64,000 bases of DNA from Paenibacillus solani (GTDB lineage Bacteria; Bacillota; Bacilli; Paenibacillales; Paenibacillaceae), in the NCBI RefSeq assembly GCF_001277345.1, contig NZ_LIUT01000001.1:1717549-1781548 (forward strand), written 5' to 3'. Of the stretch, positions 16,618 through 24,950 are shown piece by piece. The position numbers and the translations under genes are program-made. Under the pieces are notes generated by a model. It had not been told where the DNA came from and searched no databases. It saw nothing but the letters and a program-made list of their open reading frames with translations. Positions within the stretch are counted from its first letter, which is position 1. Every line of letters begins with the position of its first letter.

Positions 16618-17496
16618 ATGAAAAATATACGGTGGATTCCAAAGCTGGTACTGACGCTGCTGCTCGGATTGTTAGCCGTTGTCATGCTGGTACCGATTCT
16701 GCTTACCTTTACGAACTCCCTGATGACGGAGCAAGAGATTGGGCGGAATTACGACCTTCTGGGGCAGATGATCGACGTTGCGAAGGGTGGCAAGGACGCG
16801 TTCGTCAATCTGAAGATTATTCCTGATTGGCTATCCTTTGGACAGTATGCCGAGGTACTGGTTCTAACCACAAAATTTCTAAGGATGTTCTGGAATTCCG
16901 TCGCCTTGGTCGTGCCGATTGTTGCCGGACAGGCGGTCGTCGCCTCGCTTGCGGCTTATGCCTTTGCCAAACTTCGCTTCATCGGAAGGGACAAGCTGTT
17001 TATGCTTTATTTAATGACCATGCTTATGCCGTTTCAGGTAACGCTTGTTCCGAATTATATCGTTATAGACAAGCTTGGACTTATGAACCATACCGCCGCC
17101 ATTATTTTACCTGGCATCTTTGGAGCCTTTGGCGTCTTTATGATGCGACAATTCATGGCCCATATTCCCGGAGCGTATTCTGAAGCGGCCATGATGGACG
17201 GTGGAGGAGCATGGGTCATCTTCTGGCGTATTATCCTGCCGCTGGCGAAGCCTGGTCTGGCCGCGCTGACGGTTCTATTGTTCGTCGACTATTGGAACAT
17301 GATCGAGCAGCCGCTCATATTTTTGCAAGATTCCTATAAACAGCCGCTGTCTCTATATCTTGCACAGATTAACAAAGACGCACTGGGAATCGGATTTGCC
17401 GCATCGGCATTGTATATGGCACCCATGATTCTTCTATTCCTGTATGCCGAGTCTTATTTTATTGAAGGCGTTCAATTGTCGGGCATAAAAGGTTAG
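16618..17496 (+). CDS. sugar ABC transporter permease, MalG/UgpE type
   Basis: 292 residues from ATG 16618, selected because GGGAGG lies six bases upstream (a GTG at 16597 overlaps the previous stop but lacks a site). Six helices; the EAA loop is YSEAAMMDGGGAWVIFWRII near residue 190. It is the second half of the CUT1 permease heterodimer. A stretch between helices 1 and 2 (about residues 45-75) is longer than usual and is predicted extracellular. Confidence 0.92.
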   Translation: MKNIRWIPKLVLTLLLGLLAVVMLVPILLTFTNSLMTEQEIGRNYDLLGQMIDVAKGGKDAFVNLKIIPDWLSFGQYAEVLVLTTKFLRMFWNSVALVVPIVAGQAVVASLAAYAFAKLRFIGRDKLFMLYLMTMLMPFQVTLVPNYIVIDKLGLMNHTAAIILPGIFGAFGVFMMRQFMAHIPGAYSEAAMMDGGGAWVIFWRIILPLAKPGLAALTVLLFVDYWNMIEQPLIFLQDSYKQPLSLYLAQINKDALGIGFAASALYMAPMILLFLYAESYFIEGVQLSGIKG

Positions 17497-17520
17497 TTTT
17501 AGTACTAGGAGTGATGGATA

Positions 17521-18663
17521 TTGGAAGAGGTAATTTCCCGGTCAAGAAAACGCAAGGTTAGCATAATAGCCGGACTGTTTACAGGTCTTCTGCTTGTACT
17601 GACTTTTGCAGGTAACACCCTACAAGCCTTGACGCTGCCTAAGGTAGTGATTACATCGGTAAACAAAGGCTCGCTGGTTCATTCCTATGTTGGCCGATCG
17701 ACGATAAATCCAGAGGAGGAGAGGGAACTTATCCATCCTTCGGGCTGGAAAGTCGACAAGGTGCTCGTTAAAAAAGGAGAGATGGTGCATAAGGGACAAG
17801 TTCTTATACAATATGACGGCAGTGAGGTTAAGCAGCAGATGGCTGTGGAGCAGTCTGCTCTGAAGAAGCTGAATCTATCAATGGAGCTTCTCGAATATAA
17901 TGTCATTCAAGCGATGCAGGAAGAAGACGAGGCTCTTCTTATAAGTGCATCCAGCGCGTTCGAAACGGCAAAGCTTGATATTGCTGCACAACAGCAGCAG
18001 ATCGAGAACCTGAAACATACGCTTTCAGTTAATCGGCAGATGGTAGCCCCTTTTGACGGTATCGTTATAGAGATTGGTGCGATGGAGGGATTAAGTTCTA
18101 CCGGGAAACCGGATATCACGATGAGCCATTTGGCAAAAGGGTATGGGTTAGAAATGTATGTACCGTCAGGTATCGCTACCACGCTGAGCGTAGGGGATGT
18201 TCTGGATAACATCATGCTTGAAGGCAAGGAAGAACCATCAATTACGGGTGAGATTGAAAGGATAGAAGAGGATATGAACTCGCTCAGTCCCGATGTTAAC
18301 GAAGACGCTGAGAAATCAAGCGGTTCCATGACACGTTTGTTCGTTAAACTAAAAGGGAGTGGGCTATCCGGTGGCGAACAAGTGAGGATCAGTATAGTCA
18401 AAACTAAGAGCAGCGAAGGGATCCTCATACCGAATAAAGCCATTCACAAGGACAGCCAGGGCGCTTATGTCTATACCATAAAAGAAACACAAGGCCCTCT
18501 CGGCAATGCATATTATGCTGTTCGTACGTCAATTCAAATTACCGATTCCAACAGCCATACTACCTCCGTTGTCGGTGGTCTGTTCGATCAACAGGAAATT
18601 ATCGTGGACAGCAGTGATCTTATTATGGATGGAGCGCGTGTCAATGTATATAACCAAAACTAA
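17521..18663 (+). CDS. HlyD/RND-type membrane fusion (periplasmic adaptor) protein
   Basis: 380 residues from TTG 17521, nine bases after AGGAG; ATG 17514 is in another frame. Residues ~13-35 form a single N-terminal membrane anchor. A lipoyl-like hammerhead is split around a coiled coil: VDKVLVKKGEMVHKGQVLIQ (residues ~78-97) and MVAPFDGIVIEIGA, with a Glu/Gln-rich helical hairpin (~100-170) between. The C-terminal half has beta-barrel elements and IPNKAIHKDSQGAYVYTI. Adaptors of this kind normally link an exporter to the outside (MacA/YknX-like), but no MacB-type partner follows. It lies 24 bases after the importer permease, so it is probably in that operon. Confidence 0.8.
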   Translation: MEEVISRSRKRKVSIIAGLFTGLLLVLTFAGNTLQALTLPKVVITSVNKGSLVHSYVGRSTINPEEERELIHPSGWKVDKVLVKKGEMVHKGQVLIQYDGSEVKQQMAVEQSALKKLNLSMELLEYNVIQAMQEEDEALLISASSAFETAKLDIAAQQQQIENLKHTLSVNRQMVAPFDGIVIEIGAMEGLSSTGKPDITMSHLAKGYGLEMYVPSGIATTLSVGDVLDNIMLEGKEEPSITGEIERIEEDMNSLSPDVNEDAEKSSGSMTRLFVKLKGSGLSGGEQVRISIVKTKSSEGILIPNKAIHKDSQGAYVYTIKETQGPLGNAYYAVRTSIQITDSNSHTTSVVGGLFDQQEIIVDSSDLIMDGARVNVYNQN

Positions 18664-18689
18664 CACCGATATGTCGCCAGCCAGAAAAA

Positions 18690-18729
18690 TAGGATTGACA
18701 GTACAAACCAAAAGATGTTGAATTATCCG
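18690..18729 (+). promoter_or_regulatory. promoter-like element, copy A (shared with 21109-21147)
   Basis: TTGACA at 18695 is followed by GATGTTGAATTATCCG. The same ~38-bp string, with a few substitutions and one indel, recurs at 21109-21147. The candidate -35 is TTGACA and a -10 would lie in TTGAAT or the adjacent TTAT. It stands ~115 bases before the small ORF at 18810. Confidence 0.5.
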
Positions 18730-18809
18730 GCAACCAAAGCATGGTTTATGGGGTTTATATAGTGATAGGTGCTAAGCTTATTTATTATTTATGTGCAATG
18801 GAGGGGGAT

Positions 18810-18875
18810 ATGAAAAATACGCTTATGAAAAAGCCCGAATTCCTTAGGTTTTCAAGACGGAATCGTGATGAGTGA
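18810..18875 (+). CDS. 21-residue leader ORF overlapping the next gene
   Basis: ATG 18810 has a very strong GGAGGGGG five bases upstream, whereas the following 18868 gene has no convincing ribosome-binding site of its own. The peptide is basic (MKNTLMKKPEFLRFSRRNRDE) and its TGA at 18873-18875 lies just inside the next frame, giving the compact arrangement ATGAGTGA. This looks like translational coupling, or the N-terminus of a protein split by a frameshift. Confidence 0.45.
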   Translation: MKNTLMKKPEFLRFSRRNRDE

Positions 18876-19320
18876 CAGGTCATGGCGAGTCTTTTTTGTT
18901 GTGGTTGCATTGATCGTACTGACTGGAGTCGTCTATTCATTGATTCAATCCAGCACTTCTTTTAAAGAGCTGATGAAGGATCAAGTTTATGATACAGAGA
19001 AGATAAGTTTTATGAAAATTGATAAAAGGGACAGTTCATACGGTGAGAATAGTGTGGAAATTACCGACCCGGCAACTATAGATCGAATTATAAATAGCTT
19101 CTCTAATGCGAAATTGTGGAAAACTGAAAATTATGGAAGAGGTACGGAGTACATGATCTGGGTTAATGTCGAGTACACCCCCTTCGTCATATATTTTACA
19201 GAACCGGATGTTATCAAGATATCTTTCAATAGAAGTTTACATAAGAAATATTCCTGGAGTTATAGGATGGTCAATGGCTATGACAAATCGATCATTGAAG
19301 ATCTTTTTAAGGAAAAGTAG
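18868..19320 (+). CDS. small membrane-anchored protein of unknown function
   Basis: 150 residues from ATG 18868 (GTG 18865 is in frame and adjacent). One N-terminal membrane helix (~8-28) precedes an extracellular or lumenal domain of ~120 residues rich in aromatic residues, with IDRIINSFSNAKLW and PFVIYFTEPDVIKISF. This pattern resembles small DUF5301-like Bacillota proteins, but I cannot confirm the family. It lies just upstream of an ECF sigma operon, separated by a terminator. The start depends on the overlapping leader ORF. Confidence 0.6.
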   Translation: MSDRSWRVFFVVVALIVLTGVVYSLIQSSTSFKELMKDQVYDTEKISFMKIDKRDSSYGENSVEITDPATIDRIINSFSNAKLWKTENYGRGTEYMIWVNVEYTPFVIYFTEPDVIKISFNRSLHKKYSWSYRMVNGYDKSIIEDLFKEK

Positions 19321-19358
19321 AGGTGTTTCGCAATTCCAAGATATTATTCATAAGGGAG

Positions 19359-19382
19359 CCGCGCCCATCGCGGTTTTTTTTT
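19359..19382 (+). terminator. intrinsic terminator
   Basis: CCGCG-cccat-CGCGG followed by nine T residues, 40 bases after the 18868 gene. Confidence 0.85.
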
Positions 19383-19497
19383 GTGCTCATATGGACTTTG
19401 CCATATTTTTTATGCGGTTTTTCCCGAATAATGTCCGCTTTTCGTTTGCTGCATGGTTATATAGGTATCCAAGTTTCTAGAGAGGAGGGGAAGAGTC

Positions 19498-20079
19498 ATT
19501 AACGCTGAAACAATTGAAAAATATGTTCAACAGATTCAGGAGGGGCACGCAGAGGCATTTATTCCTATTGTAAGTGAGTACCAGCGCCAAATGTATATTT
19601 ACTGCTGCCGACTACTGGGTAGCGAACAGGAAGCGGAGGACGCCGTGCAGGAAATCTTCTTGAAGGCATACAAATCGATCACAAAGTATAAGCCTTCGGT
19701 CAGCTTTAACGCATGGTTATATAAGATCGCTTACCATTATTGTCTGAATGTAATTCATCGACGGCAATTATCGCAGAAGCTCGGGAGATTGTGGAAAGGA
19801 CAGATTTTCGCCGAAAGTGCAGAGCAGGAGTATTTAAGAGGGACATTCAGCGAACCGCTAATGAGAGCCCTTGTGAATCTTACGGTACAGGACAGAAGCT
19901 TATTGATTCTGTATGCATTTCACGACAAGACGTATGCAGAAATAGGCGAAATAACAGGAAAGTCATCGGAAGCCATCCGTAAAAAGATAACCCGAATCAG
20001 AATGAAGCTGAAGGATGCCATGAATAAATGGAAGGAGGAAGAACAATGGGAAACATCGTTGATCCAATCGAAGAGTTGA
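19498..20079 (+). CDS. ECF-type RNA polymerase sigma factor with an apparent ATT start
   Basis: 193 residues if translation starts at ATT 19498, seven bases after GGAGGGG (19484-19490). The first ATG in frame (19591) would delete the start of sigma region 2 (AFIPIVSEYQRQMYIYCCRLLG) and has no ribosome-binding site, and no ATG/GTG/TTG lies between the upstream stop at 19462 and 19498. Region 2 continues with AEDAVQEIFLKAYKSI (core binding and -10 recognition) and region 4 with LILYAFHDKTYAEIGEITG. It directs RNA polymerase to a small regulon. It overlaps the membrane protein gene downstream by 34 bases, the usual sigma/anti-sigma pairing. Confidence 0.85.
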   Translation: MNAETIEKYVQQIQEGHAEAFIPIVSEYQRQMYIYCCRLLGSEQEAEDAVQEIFLKAYKSITKYKPSVSFNAWLYKIAYHYCLNVIHRRQLSQKLGRLWKGQIFAESAEQEYLRGTFSEPLMRALVNLTVQDRSLLILYAFHDKTYAEIGEITGKSSEAIRKKITRIRMKLKDAMNKWKEEEQWETSLIQSKS

Positions 20080-21026
20080 GGCAGCAATCTGTACCGGACA
20101 GTCATTTTCGTGATGTTGAGTTTGTTTCAAGAGTCAGACAACATATTGAGGACGAGCAGCATAAAAGTCGTTCAAGACTCCAATCTTTCAAGCGAAAAAC
20201 CGTAATGTCTATCATGATTTCCTCTATATTACTAGTCTCGTTCACTGCATATGCAGCAACAGGGCATATACAAATTTTTAATAGTAAAGGGGAAATTGTT
20301 CTAAAAACAGCCGATCCGTCGACATCAGGGCTGCCAGCCAAACTGAGCAATCTACTGGAGGAATACAGGACGAGGGTAAAATCCATGCTGAAGCCCGGAG
20401 AGCTGGCCGCATATTACATCAAGGATGATTACATTAATAAGGACAATGGGTACGACACGGCGAATCATATAAAATTTGAATATCAACCAATAGACTATCG
20501 TTCATATGATGATTTCCAGAAAGAGCGTGTTCATACTTCAGCACCCATTCTAGAGGTACCTGGTTATCTTCCCAAGGGCGTGAAATTCGCTTACGGTCAA
20601 GTATTTCCTTATGGGCCGGCACCTTCAGGAGAAAAGGATCGTGTGAAATACTTAGAACTAGAACAAAGATTGATGAGTCAGGCCTATTTATCGAGCAGTG
20701 GAGAGAAGCTGTTTGTAGAAAAGCTGAAATGGTCGAAAGCATTCAACTCCTTTATGTACTTATCCGATGGCAAGAGCAGCACAGCTATATCGATCATGGC
20801 GGGGTATGGTCAAAGTGCAAGCTTAACGAAGTCTCTGGATGCTTCCTCAGAGAAAATACAGCTAAAACATGTCGAGGCCATTTACCTCCATGATGAGTCA
20901 GATGGAGACAAGATCAGTTGGTATGATAGTAAACGAAATATCGTATATACCATTATGGTAAATGTAAAAGGTCTAATGACTAAGAATGATCTGAAGGCAA
21001 TGGCAGAGAGTATGATTATCGACTAA
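20046..21026 (+). CDS. probable membrane anti-sigma factor partner
   Basis: 326 residues from ATG 20046, with AGGAGGAAG just upstream; a preceding in-frame ATG at 20028 has no site. The acidic N-terminal ~55 residues are cytoplasmic and include VEFVSRVRQHIEDE, a plausible sigma-binding helix, followed by one membrane helix (~60-80, VMSIMISSILLVSFTAYAA) and a ~245-residue extracellular domain with LEVPGYLPKGVKFAYG, similar in style to DUF4367-type sensor domains. Function as anti-sigma is inferred from topology and the overlap with the sigma gene. Confidence 0.7.
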   Translation: MGNIVDPIEELRQQSVPDSHFRDVEFVSRVRQHIEDEQHKSRSRLQSFKRKTVMSIMISSILLVSFTAYAATGHIQIFNSKGEIVLKTADPSTSGLPAKLSNLLEEYRTRVKSMLKPGELAAYYIKDDYINKDNGYDTANHIKFEYQPIDYRSYDDFQKERVHTSAPILEVPGYLPKGVKFAYGQVFPYGPAPSGEKDRVKYLELEQRLMSQAYLSSSGEKLFVEKLKWSKAFNSFMYLSDGKSSTAISIMAGYGQSASLTKSLDASSEKIQLKHVEAIYLHDESDGDKISWYDSKRNIVYTIMVNVKGLMTKNDLKAMAESMIID

Positions 21027-21041
21027 ATAAGAGAACGGACA

Positions 21042-21071
21042 GCAGGCTGCCAAGGGGCAGCCTGCTTCTTA
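21042..21071 (+). terminator. intrinsic terminator of the sigma operon
   Basis: GCAGGCTGCC-aagg-GGCAGCCTGC followed by TTCTT, 16 bases after the stop. Confidence 0.8.
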
Positions 21072-21108
21072 GATTGTCGAAACAGAACTGAACAGAATCA
21101 ACAAAAAA

Positions 21109-21147
21109 TAGAATTGACAGCACATAACAGAGATGTTAAGTTATCCG
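21109..21147 (+). promoter_or_regulatory. promoter-like element, copy B (shared with 18690-18729)
   Basis: TTGACA at 21114 followed by GATGTTAAGTTATCCG; about four in five positions match copy A. It is ~90 bases before the hydrolase start. The two copies flank the sigma/anti-sigma pair, so they are candidate targets of that sigma factor, though TTGACA alone also suits sigma-A. Confidence 0.5.
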
Positions 21148-21237
21148 AAAAATGGTGCGTGCTATTCTAACTAAGATAAGACTTTTCGATCGCGCTAATT
21201 GTGCAATTATCTTAAGCTAATCATGGAGGGGGAAGAT

Positions 21238-21876
21238 GTGGTGGATTATACGGAACCGAATTTTTCACGATGTGCGGTTATAACCATCGATACGCAGAAC
21301 GATTTTAGTTTGCCTGGCGCGATTGCCGAAATAAAGGGAACGCATGAAGTCATCCCACAAATGAAACGTATTCTGGAGGCAGCAAGAAAGAGCCACATCC
21401 CTATTCTGCACGTGGTACGGATCTATAAGGAAGACGGATCGAATGCTGATATATGCCGCAAAGCCTTGATTGAATCCGGCGCGCAGATTGTTAGTCCCGG
21501 CTCGTCAGGTGCTGAGTTGGTTGATTCCATCAAGCCTTCTTCAGACGCAAACTTAAGTCATGAGGAGCTTCTGAGCGGAAAAATGCAACCCCTCGGCGAT
21601 TTGGAATGGGCGATGTATAAACCGAGATGGGGCGCATTCTATCAAACCGATCTGGAAGATTTCTTGCGAGGTAAAGGAATCGATTCACTAGTGTTCATCG
21701 GTTGCAATTTCCCGAATTGTCCAAGAGCGAGCATGGTACAAGCAAGTGAACGTGATTTTAAGGTCGTTATGATTGAAGACGCCATCTCGGGTGTTTATCC
21801 GCATGGGATTGAGGAACTCATCCGTATCGGTGTAAAAGCCTACACCACCGAACAAGTTATTTCGCAATTTAAATGA
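21238..21876 (+). CDS. cysteine hydrolase, isochorismatase superfamily
   Basis: 212 residues from GTG 21238, eight bases after the GGAGG core (GTG 21241 and ATG 21223 are less well placed). Catalytic triad residues are visible: Asp in VITIDTQNDF, Lys in MYKPRWGAF and Cys in IGCNFPNCPRASM, with the superfamily cis-peptide context. The family hydrolyses isochorismate, nicotinamide or related amides; the FxNCPRAS variant occurs in nicotinamidase-like or uncharacterised amidohydrolase subgroups, so the substrate is open. It is cytosolic, with its own promoter region (copy B) and a methyltransferase 53 bases downstream. Confidence 0.88.
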   Translation: MVDYTEPNFSRCAVITIDTQNDFSLPGAIAEIKGTHEVIPQMKRILEAARKSHIPILHVVRIYKEDGSNADICRKALIESGAQIVSPGSSGAELVDSIKPSSDANLSHEELLSGKMQPLGDLEWAMYKPRWGAFYQTDLEDFLRGKGIDSLVFIGCNFPNCPRASMVQASERDFKVVMIEDAISGVYPHGIEELIRIGVKAYTTEQVISQFK

Positions 21877-21929
21877 CAGATCGATGAGAAATGAATACAT
21901 AGATAATATATAAGGGGGGAAGTGAAATC

Positions 21930-22664
21930 ATGAAGGAGAAGGTCATGGAGGCCTATGATAAGCTGGCTGGAGACTACGAGAGACATGTGGATTCACAGAG
22001 TGGGCATAATGCATTTTATGAGAGACCAGCTATGCTCAGCATGCTGCCTTCAGATCTGGGGCAGATGACCGTGCTTGATGCAGGATGTGCCGCAGGGTGG
22101 TATACGGAGCAATTCATTCAACGGGGAGCCCAGGTGACGGCAATTGATCTCAGCCCGGCGATGATTGAGGCATGTAAGAGACGAGTGGGCAACAAAGCAA
22201 ATGTATTTGCATGCGATATGAACGAGGAGCTGCCATTTGATGATGAGACGTTTGATCTGATCGTAAGTTCACTAACACTTCATTACATCGAGGATTGGAC
22301 TCCAATCTTTCGAGAGTTTCAGCGGGTGCTGAAGCACGGAGGAAGTTTGATCTTCTCTGTTCATCATCCTTTTATGGATTTTAAACATTTTGATCGCCAT
22401 GACTACTTCGCCCGTGAGTTATTGACGGAGACATGGAACAAACCGGAAGCAGGCCCTGTCGAGGTTACTTTCTATAGAAGACCGATTCAAGAAATCATGA
22501 ACGTAACTTCCTCCAGGTTTAACATCGAACAAATCGTTGAGCCGCAGCCCAGTATAGCGCATAAGGATAATCCGGAGGCGAAGGAATGGATGGCGAAATG
22601 GTATGATCGACTGATGACAAACCCTCATTTCTTAATCGTGAAGGCCAGGAAATCCGTTGATTGA
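21930..22664 (+). CDS. class I SAM-dependent methyltransferase
   Basis: 244 residues, ATG after AAGGGGGGAAGTG. Motif I is VLDAGCAAGWYTEQFI (residues ~50-65), motif II AIDLSPAMIEACK, and DMNEELPFDDETFDLIVSS binds the cofactor adenine and catalytic face. This is a Methyltransf_11 (UbiE-like) Rossmann methyltransferase; the C-terminal ~90 residues probably bind the substrate, which cannot be named. It lies 53 bases after the hydrolase and ends at a terminator, so both may form a unit. Confidence 0.9.
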   Translation: MKEKVMEAYDKLAGDYERHVDSQSGHNAFYERPAMLSMLPSDLGQMTVLDAGCAAGWYTEQFIQRGAQVTAIDLSPAMIEACKRRVGNKANVFACDMNEELPFDDETFDLIVSSLTLHYIEDWTPIFREFQRVLKHGGSLIFSVHHPFMDFKHFDRHDYFARELLTETWNKPEAGPVEVTFYRRPIQEIMNVTSSRFNIEQIVEPQPSIAHKDNPEAKEWMAKWYDRLMTNPHFLIVKARKSVD

Positions 22665-22671
22665 GAGGAAG

Positions 22672-22696
22672 CTGCGAGCATCGCAGTTTCTTTTTT
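22672..22696 (+). terminator. intrinsic terminator
   Basis: CTGCG-agcat-CGCAG followed by TTTCTTTTTT just after the methyltransferase gene. Confidence 0.75.
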
Positions 22697-22850
22697 AGTC
22701 TGGAGGGAATCTGATGTACACCTGAGTAAGCCGACGATCAGTAGTTCGACAGATCCAGGATTGTTCCGACAGTTCCGCTATGGTAACATCGGATTAAGAG
22801 TCGATCGGTGTCATGAACGATCCACCATTAGCAGATATGGAGTCTACACT

Positions 22851-24476
22851 ATGGGAACACCTTACTCGGCGACCATCACGTTTATTGTCACAGCAGGTGT
22901 ATTAAACATTATTTTGGGATTATATGCACTGTCCGGACGTTCGAGAGTTATAACCGTCAAAAGCTTTGTCGTCTTCTGTATGCTGTCTGCAATCTATACC
23001 TTCGGTGCCGCACTGGAATTGTCCAGCAACACGATCCAAGAGATTCGTTTCTGGATTAAGTTTGAGTATTGGGGCATGCCATTTCTGCCGCCTCTTAATT
23101 TGATTATTATCTTGTCATATCTTGGCATGGAGCGATACTTGAAGCGCAAACTGCTCATTGCTATGTTTGCTATTCCTTTCGTGACCCTCCTGCTTGTGCT
23201 GACGAATGAATGGCATCATTTCTATTACCGGAACATCGTGCTTAACATAGGCGCAGCAGGCCAGAGGGTTGATATCCTTATCGGTCCCTGGTATATCATC
23301 CAGGGGGCTTATACCTTTGCTTGTATGATAGGTGGGGCTATTCTGCTCGTGCGGAGTTTGCGCAGGATGCCATCTTACCGGTTTAAGCTTGTTATCATGT
23401 TGACCGGTCTGGTTCTGCCCCTTATTGGCGATTTTCTGTATCTATGCGGACTAACCCCTAACGGAATGGATCCGATCCCCGTTATTATGACCGTTACTTC
23501 CACTCTCTATCTATGGGCGCTTACTGCCAAGGGCTTGTTTCATGTTGTTCCCATCGCAAGGGATAGCCTTTTTACGAGCATGAGAGATGGTGTTCTTATA
23601 CTGGATCTGGACAATAGATTGATTGATTATAATCCAGCCTCAGCAGCTATGCTGCCTGAACTCCATCCTTCAGTTATAGGAGAACCCCTGGAAGCCTTAT
23701 GGCAGCATCATTCAAGTCAGCCCATTTACACGATGGAGGAACGAACGGGAATGGAAGCGGAAGACGCGGACATTCAAGAAATTCGGTGGCGACTGGGAGA
23801 CCAATCGTATAATTATCAGATTAGGTCCTCCGCTATACGGAACCAGGGAGGACATGAAGCTGGGCGATTGATTGTCCTTATAGATGTGACGGAAAAGACG
23901 CGCCTCCAGGAAGAATTGAGACAGCTAGCATATTATGATGGCCTGATGCGAATCTATAACCGCAGCCACTTCATGAATCTCAGTTATAGTCTTCTAAGCC
24001 AAGCTGTTCGGGATCATCAACCTATGTCATTCCTATTATATGATATTGATCATTTCAAACGGATTAATGACGATTTTGGCCATGACTTTGGCGATCAAGC
24101 ACTCTTGCATGTTGTTGAGTTATCCCGTAGTTCGCTTCGTTCGGAGGATGTGTTCGCTCGTTATGGCGGCGAAGAGTTCGTAATTGCCCTACCAGGCTTA
24201 ACGTTGTTAGAAGCTGAAGACGCAGCAGAGCGTATACGTTCAGCACTGTTATCAAAGCCTATGATCACTTCGCTGGGACCTGTTCGGGTTACAGCCAGCT
24301 TCGGCGTAGTCTCTGTTGGTTCAAGCTATTTTGATAAGTCTGATGCCAGGCAATGGGAATGGGATATAGAACTGAAGAGAATTTTGAGGTCGGCGGATCA
24401 GTCACTCTATGAAGCTAAACGATCCGGCCGTAATACAATCAGAGTGTCGGAAGAGGAAGTATCACCCGATGCTTAA
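22851..24476 (+). CDS. membrane diguanylate cyclase (7TM - PAS - GGDEF)
   Basis: 541 residues from ATG 22851, eight bases after GGAG; an upstream in-frame ATG at 22761 lacks a site. Residues ~1-225 hold seven hydrophobic helices of the histidine-kinase N-terminal 7TM type. A PAS domain follows (~230-345), then GGDEF (~365-530). The active-site loop is RYGGEEF, and RSED five residues before it is a complete RxxD inhibitory site, so product feedback by c-di-GMP is expected. It makes c-di-GMP from two GTP and should control motility or biofilm. There is no EAL domain. Confidence 0.92.
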   Translation: MGTPYSATITFIVTAGVLNIILGLYALSGRSRVITVKSFVVFCMLSAIYTFGAALELSSNTIQEIRFWIKFEYWGMPFLPPLNLIIILSYLGMERYLKRKLLIAMFAIPFVTLLLVLTNEWHHFYYRNIVLNIGAAGQRVDILIGPWYIIQGAYTFACMIGGAILLVRSLRRMPSYRFKLVIMLTGLVLPLIGDFLYLCGLTPNGMDPIPVIMTVTSTLYLWALTAKGLFHVVPIARDSLFTSMRDGVLILDLDNRLIDYNPASAAMLPELHPSVIGEPLEALWQHHSSQPIYTMEERTGMEAEDADIQEIRWRLGDQSYNYQIRSSAIRNQGGHEAGRLIVLIDVTEKTRLQEELRQLAYYDGLMRIYNRSHFMNLSYSLLSQAVRDHQPMSFLLYDIDHFKRINDDFGHDFGDQALLHVVELSRSSLRSEDVFARYGGEEFVIALPGLTLLEAEDAAERIRSALLSKPMITSLGPVRVTASFGVVSVGSSYFDKSDARQWEWDIELKRILRSADQSLYEAKRSGRNTIRVSEEEVSPDA

Positions 24477-24575
24477 TAGACAACCCGTGAAACATAGTGG
24501 AGTTTATGTGTATAATAGCATGTAGTTAGACCATATCAGCAATGCGATACATCACAATAAAGGGGAGAATTCCAA

Positions 24576-24914
24576 ATGCAATGGAATGAAATTACGACAC
24601 TGGAAGAATGGGATACGATTTTGAACAAATCCTCAGAACGAGGCCAAGTTATTTTGAAGCATAGCACGACATGCCCGGTGAGTGCCAATGCTCTGGCAGA
24701 GTTTGAAGCTTATTTAGCTAAGACACCAAACGGCGAGGTAGATTACACACTGGTGAAAGTCATTGAATCACGCCCGGTCTCCAATAAAATTGCCGAAGAT
24801 TTGAATGTGAAGCATGAGTCACCGCAAATTATTTATGTGAAGGACAAGAGTAAGTATTGGACAGCTTCACACTGGGCGGTTACGACAGAACATGTCTCAG
24901 CGGTCCTGGATTAG
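24576..24914 (+). CDS. ytxJ: YtxJ-type bacillithiol-system redox protein
   Basis: 112 residues, the normal size of YtxJ (DUF2847). The thioredoxin-fold active site is monothiol, TTCPVSANALAEFEAY, preceded by GQVILKHST; HESPQIIYVKD is the cis-Pro strand. YtxJ proteins are linked to bacillithiol redox chemistry in Bacillota and are thought to act as bacilliredoxins. ATG 24576 has AAAGGGGAG upstream, and an extended -10 (TGTATAAT near 24510) sits before it. A second thioredoxin-like gene follows after 36 bases. Confidence 0.88.
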   Translation: MQWNEITTLEEWDTILNKSSERGQVILKHSTTCPVSANALAEFEAYLAKTPNGEVDYTLVKVIESRPVSNKIAEDLNVKHESPQIIYVKDKSKYWTASHWAVTTEHVSAVLD

Positions 24915-24950
24915 AACCCAGCATAGGTATGTTAAGGCGAGGTGCAGATC

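Noticed and set aside
22761..22850. N-terminal extension of the diguanylate cyclase
   Set aside because: The added 30 residues are polar and unlike the family; ATG 22851 has GGAG at proper spacing and starts the first membrane helix.
24064..24255. Minus-strand ORF inside the GGDEF domain
   Set aside because: Antisense shadow of a well-supported gene.
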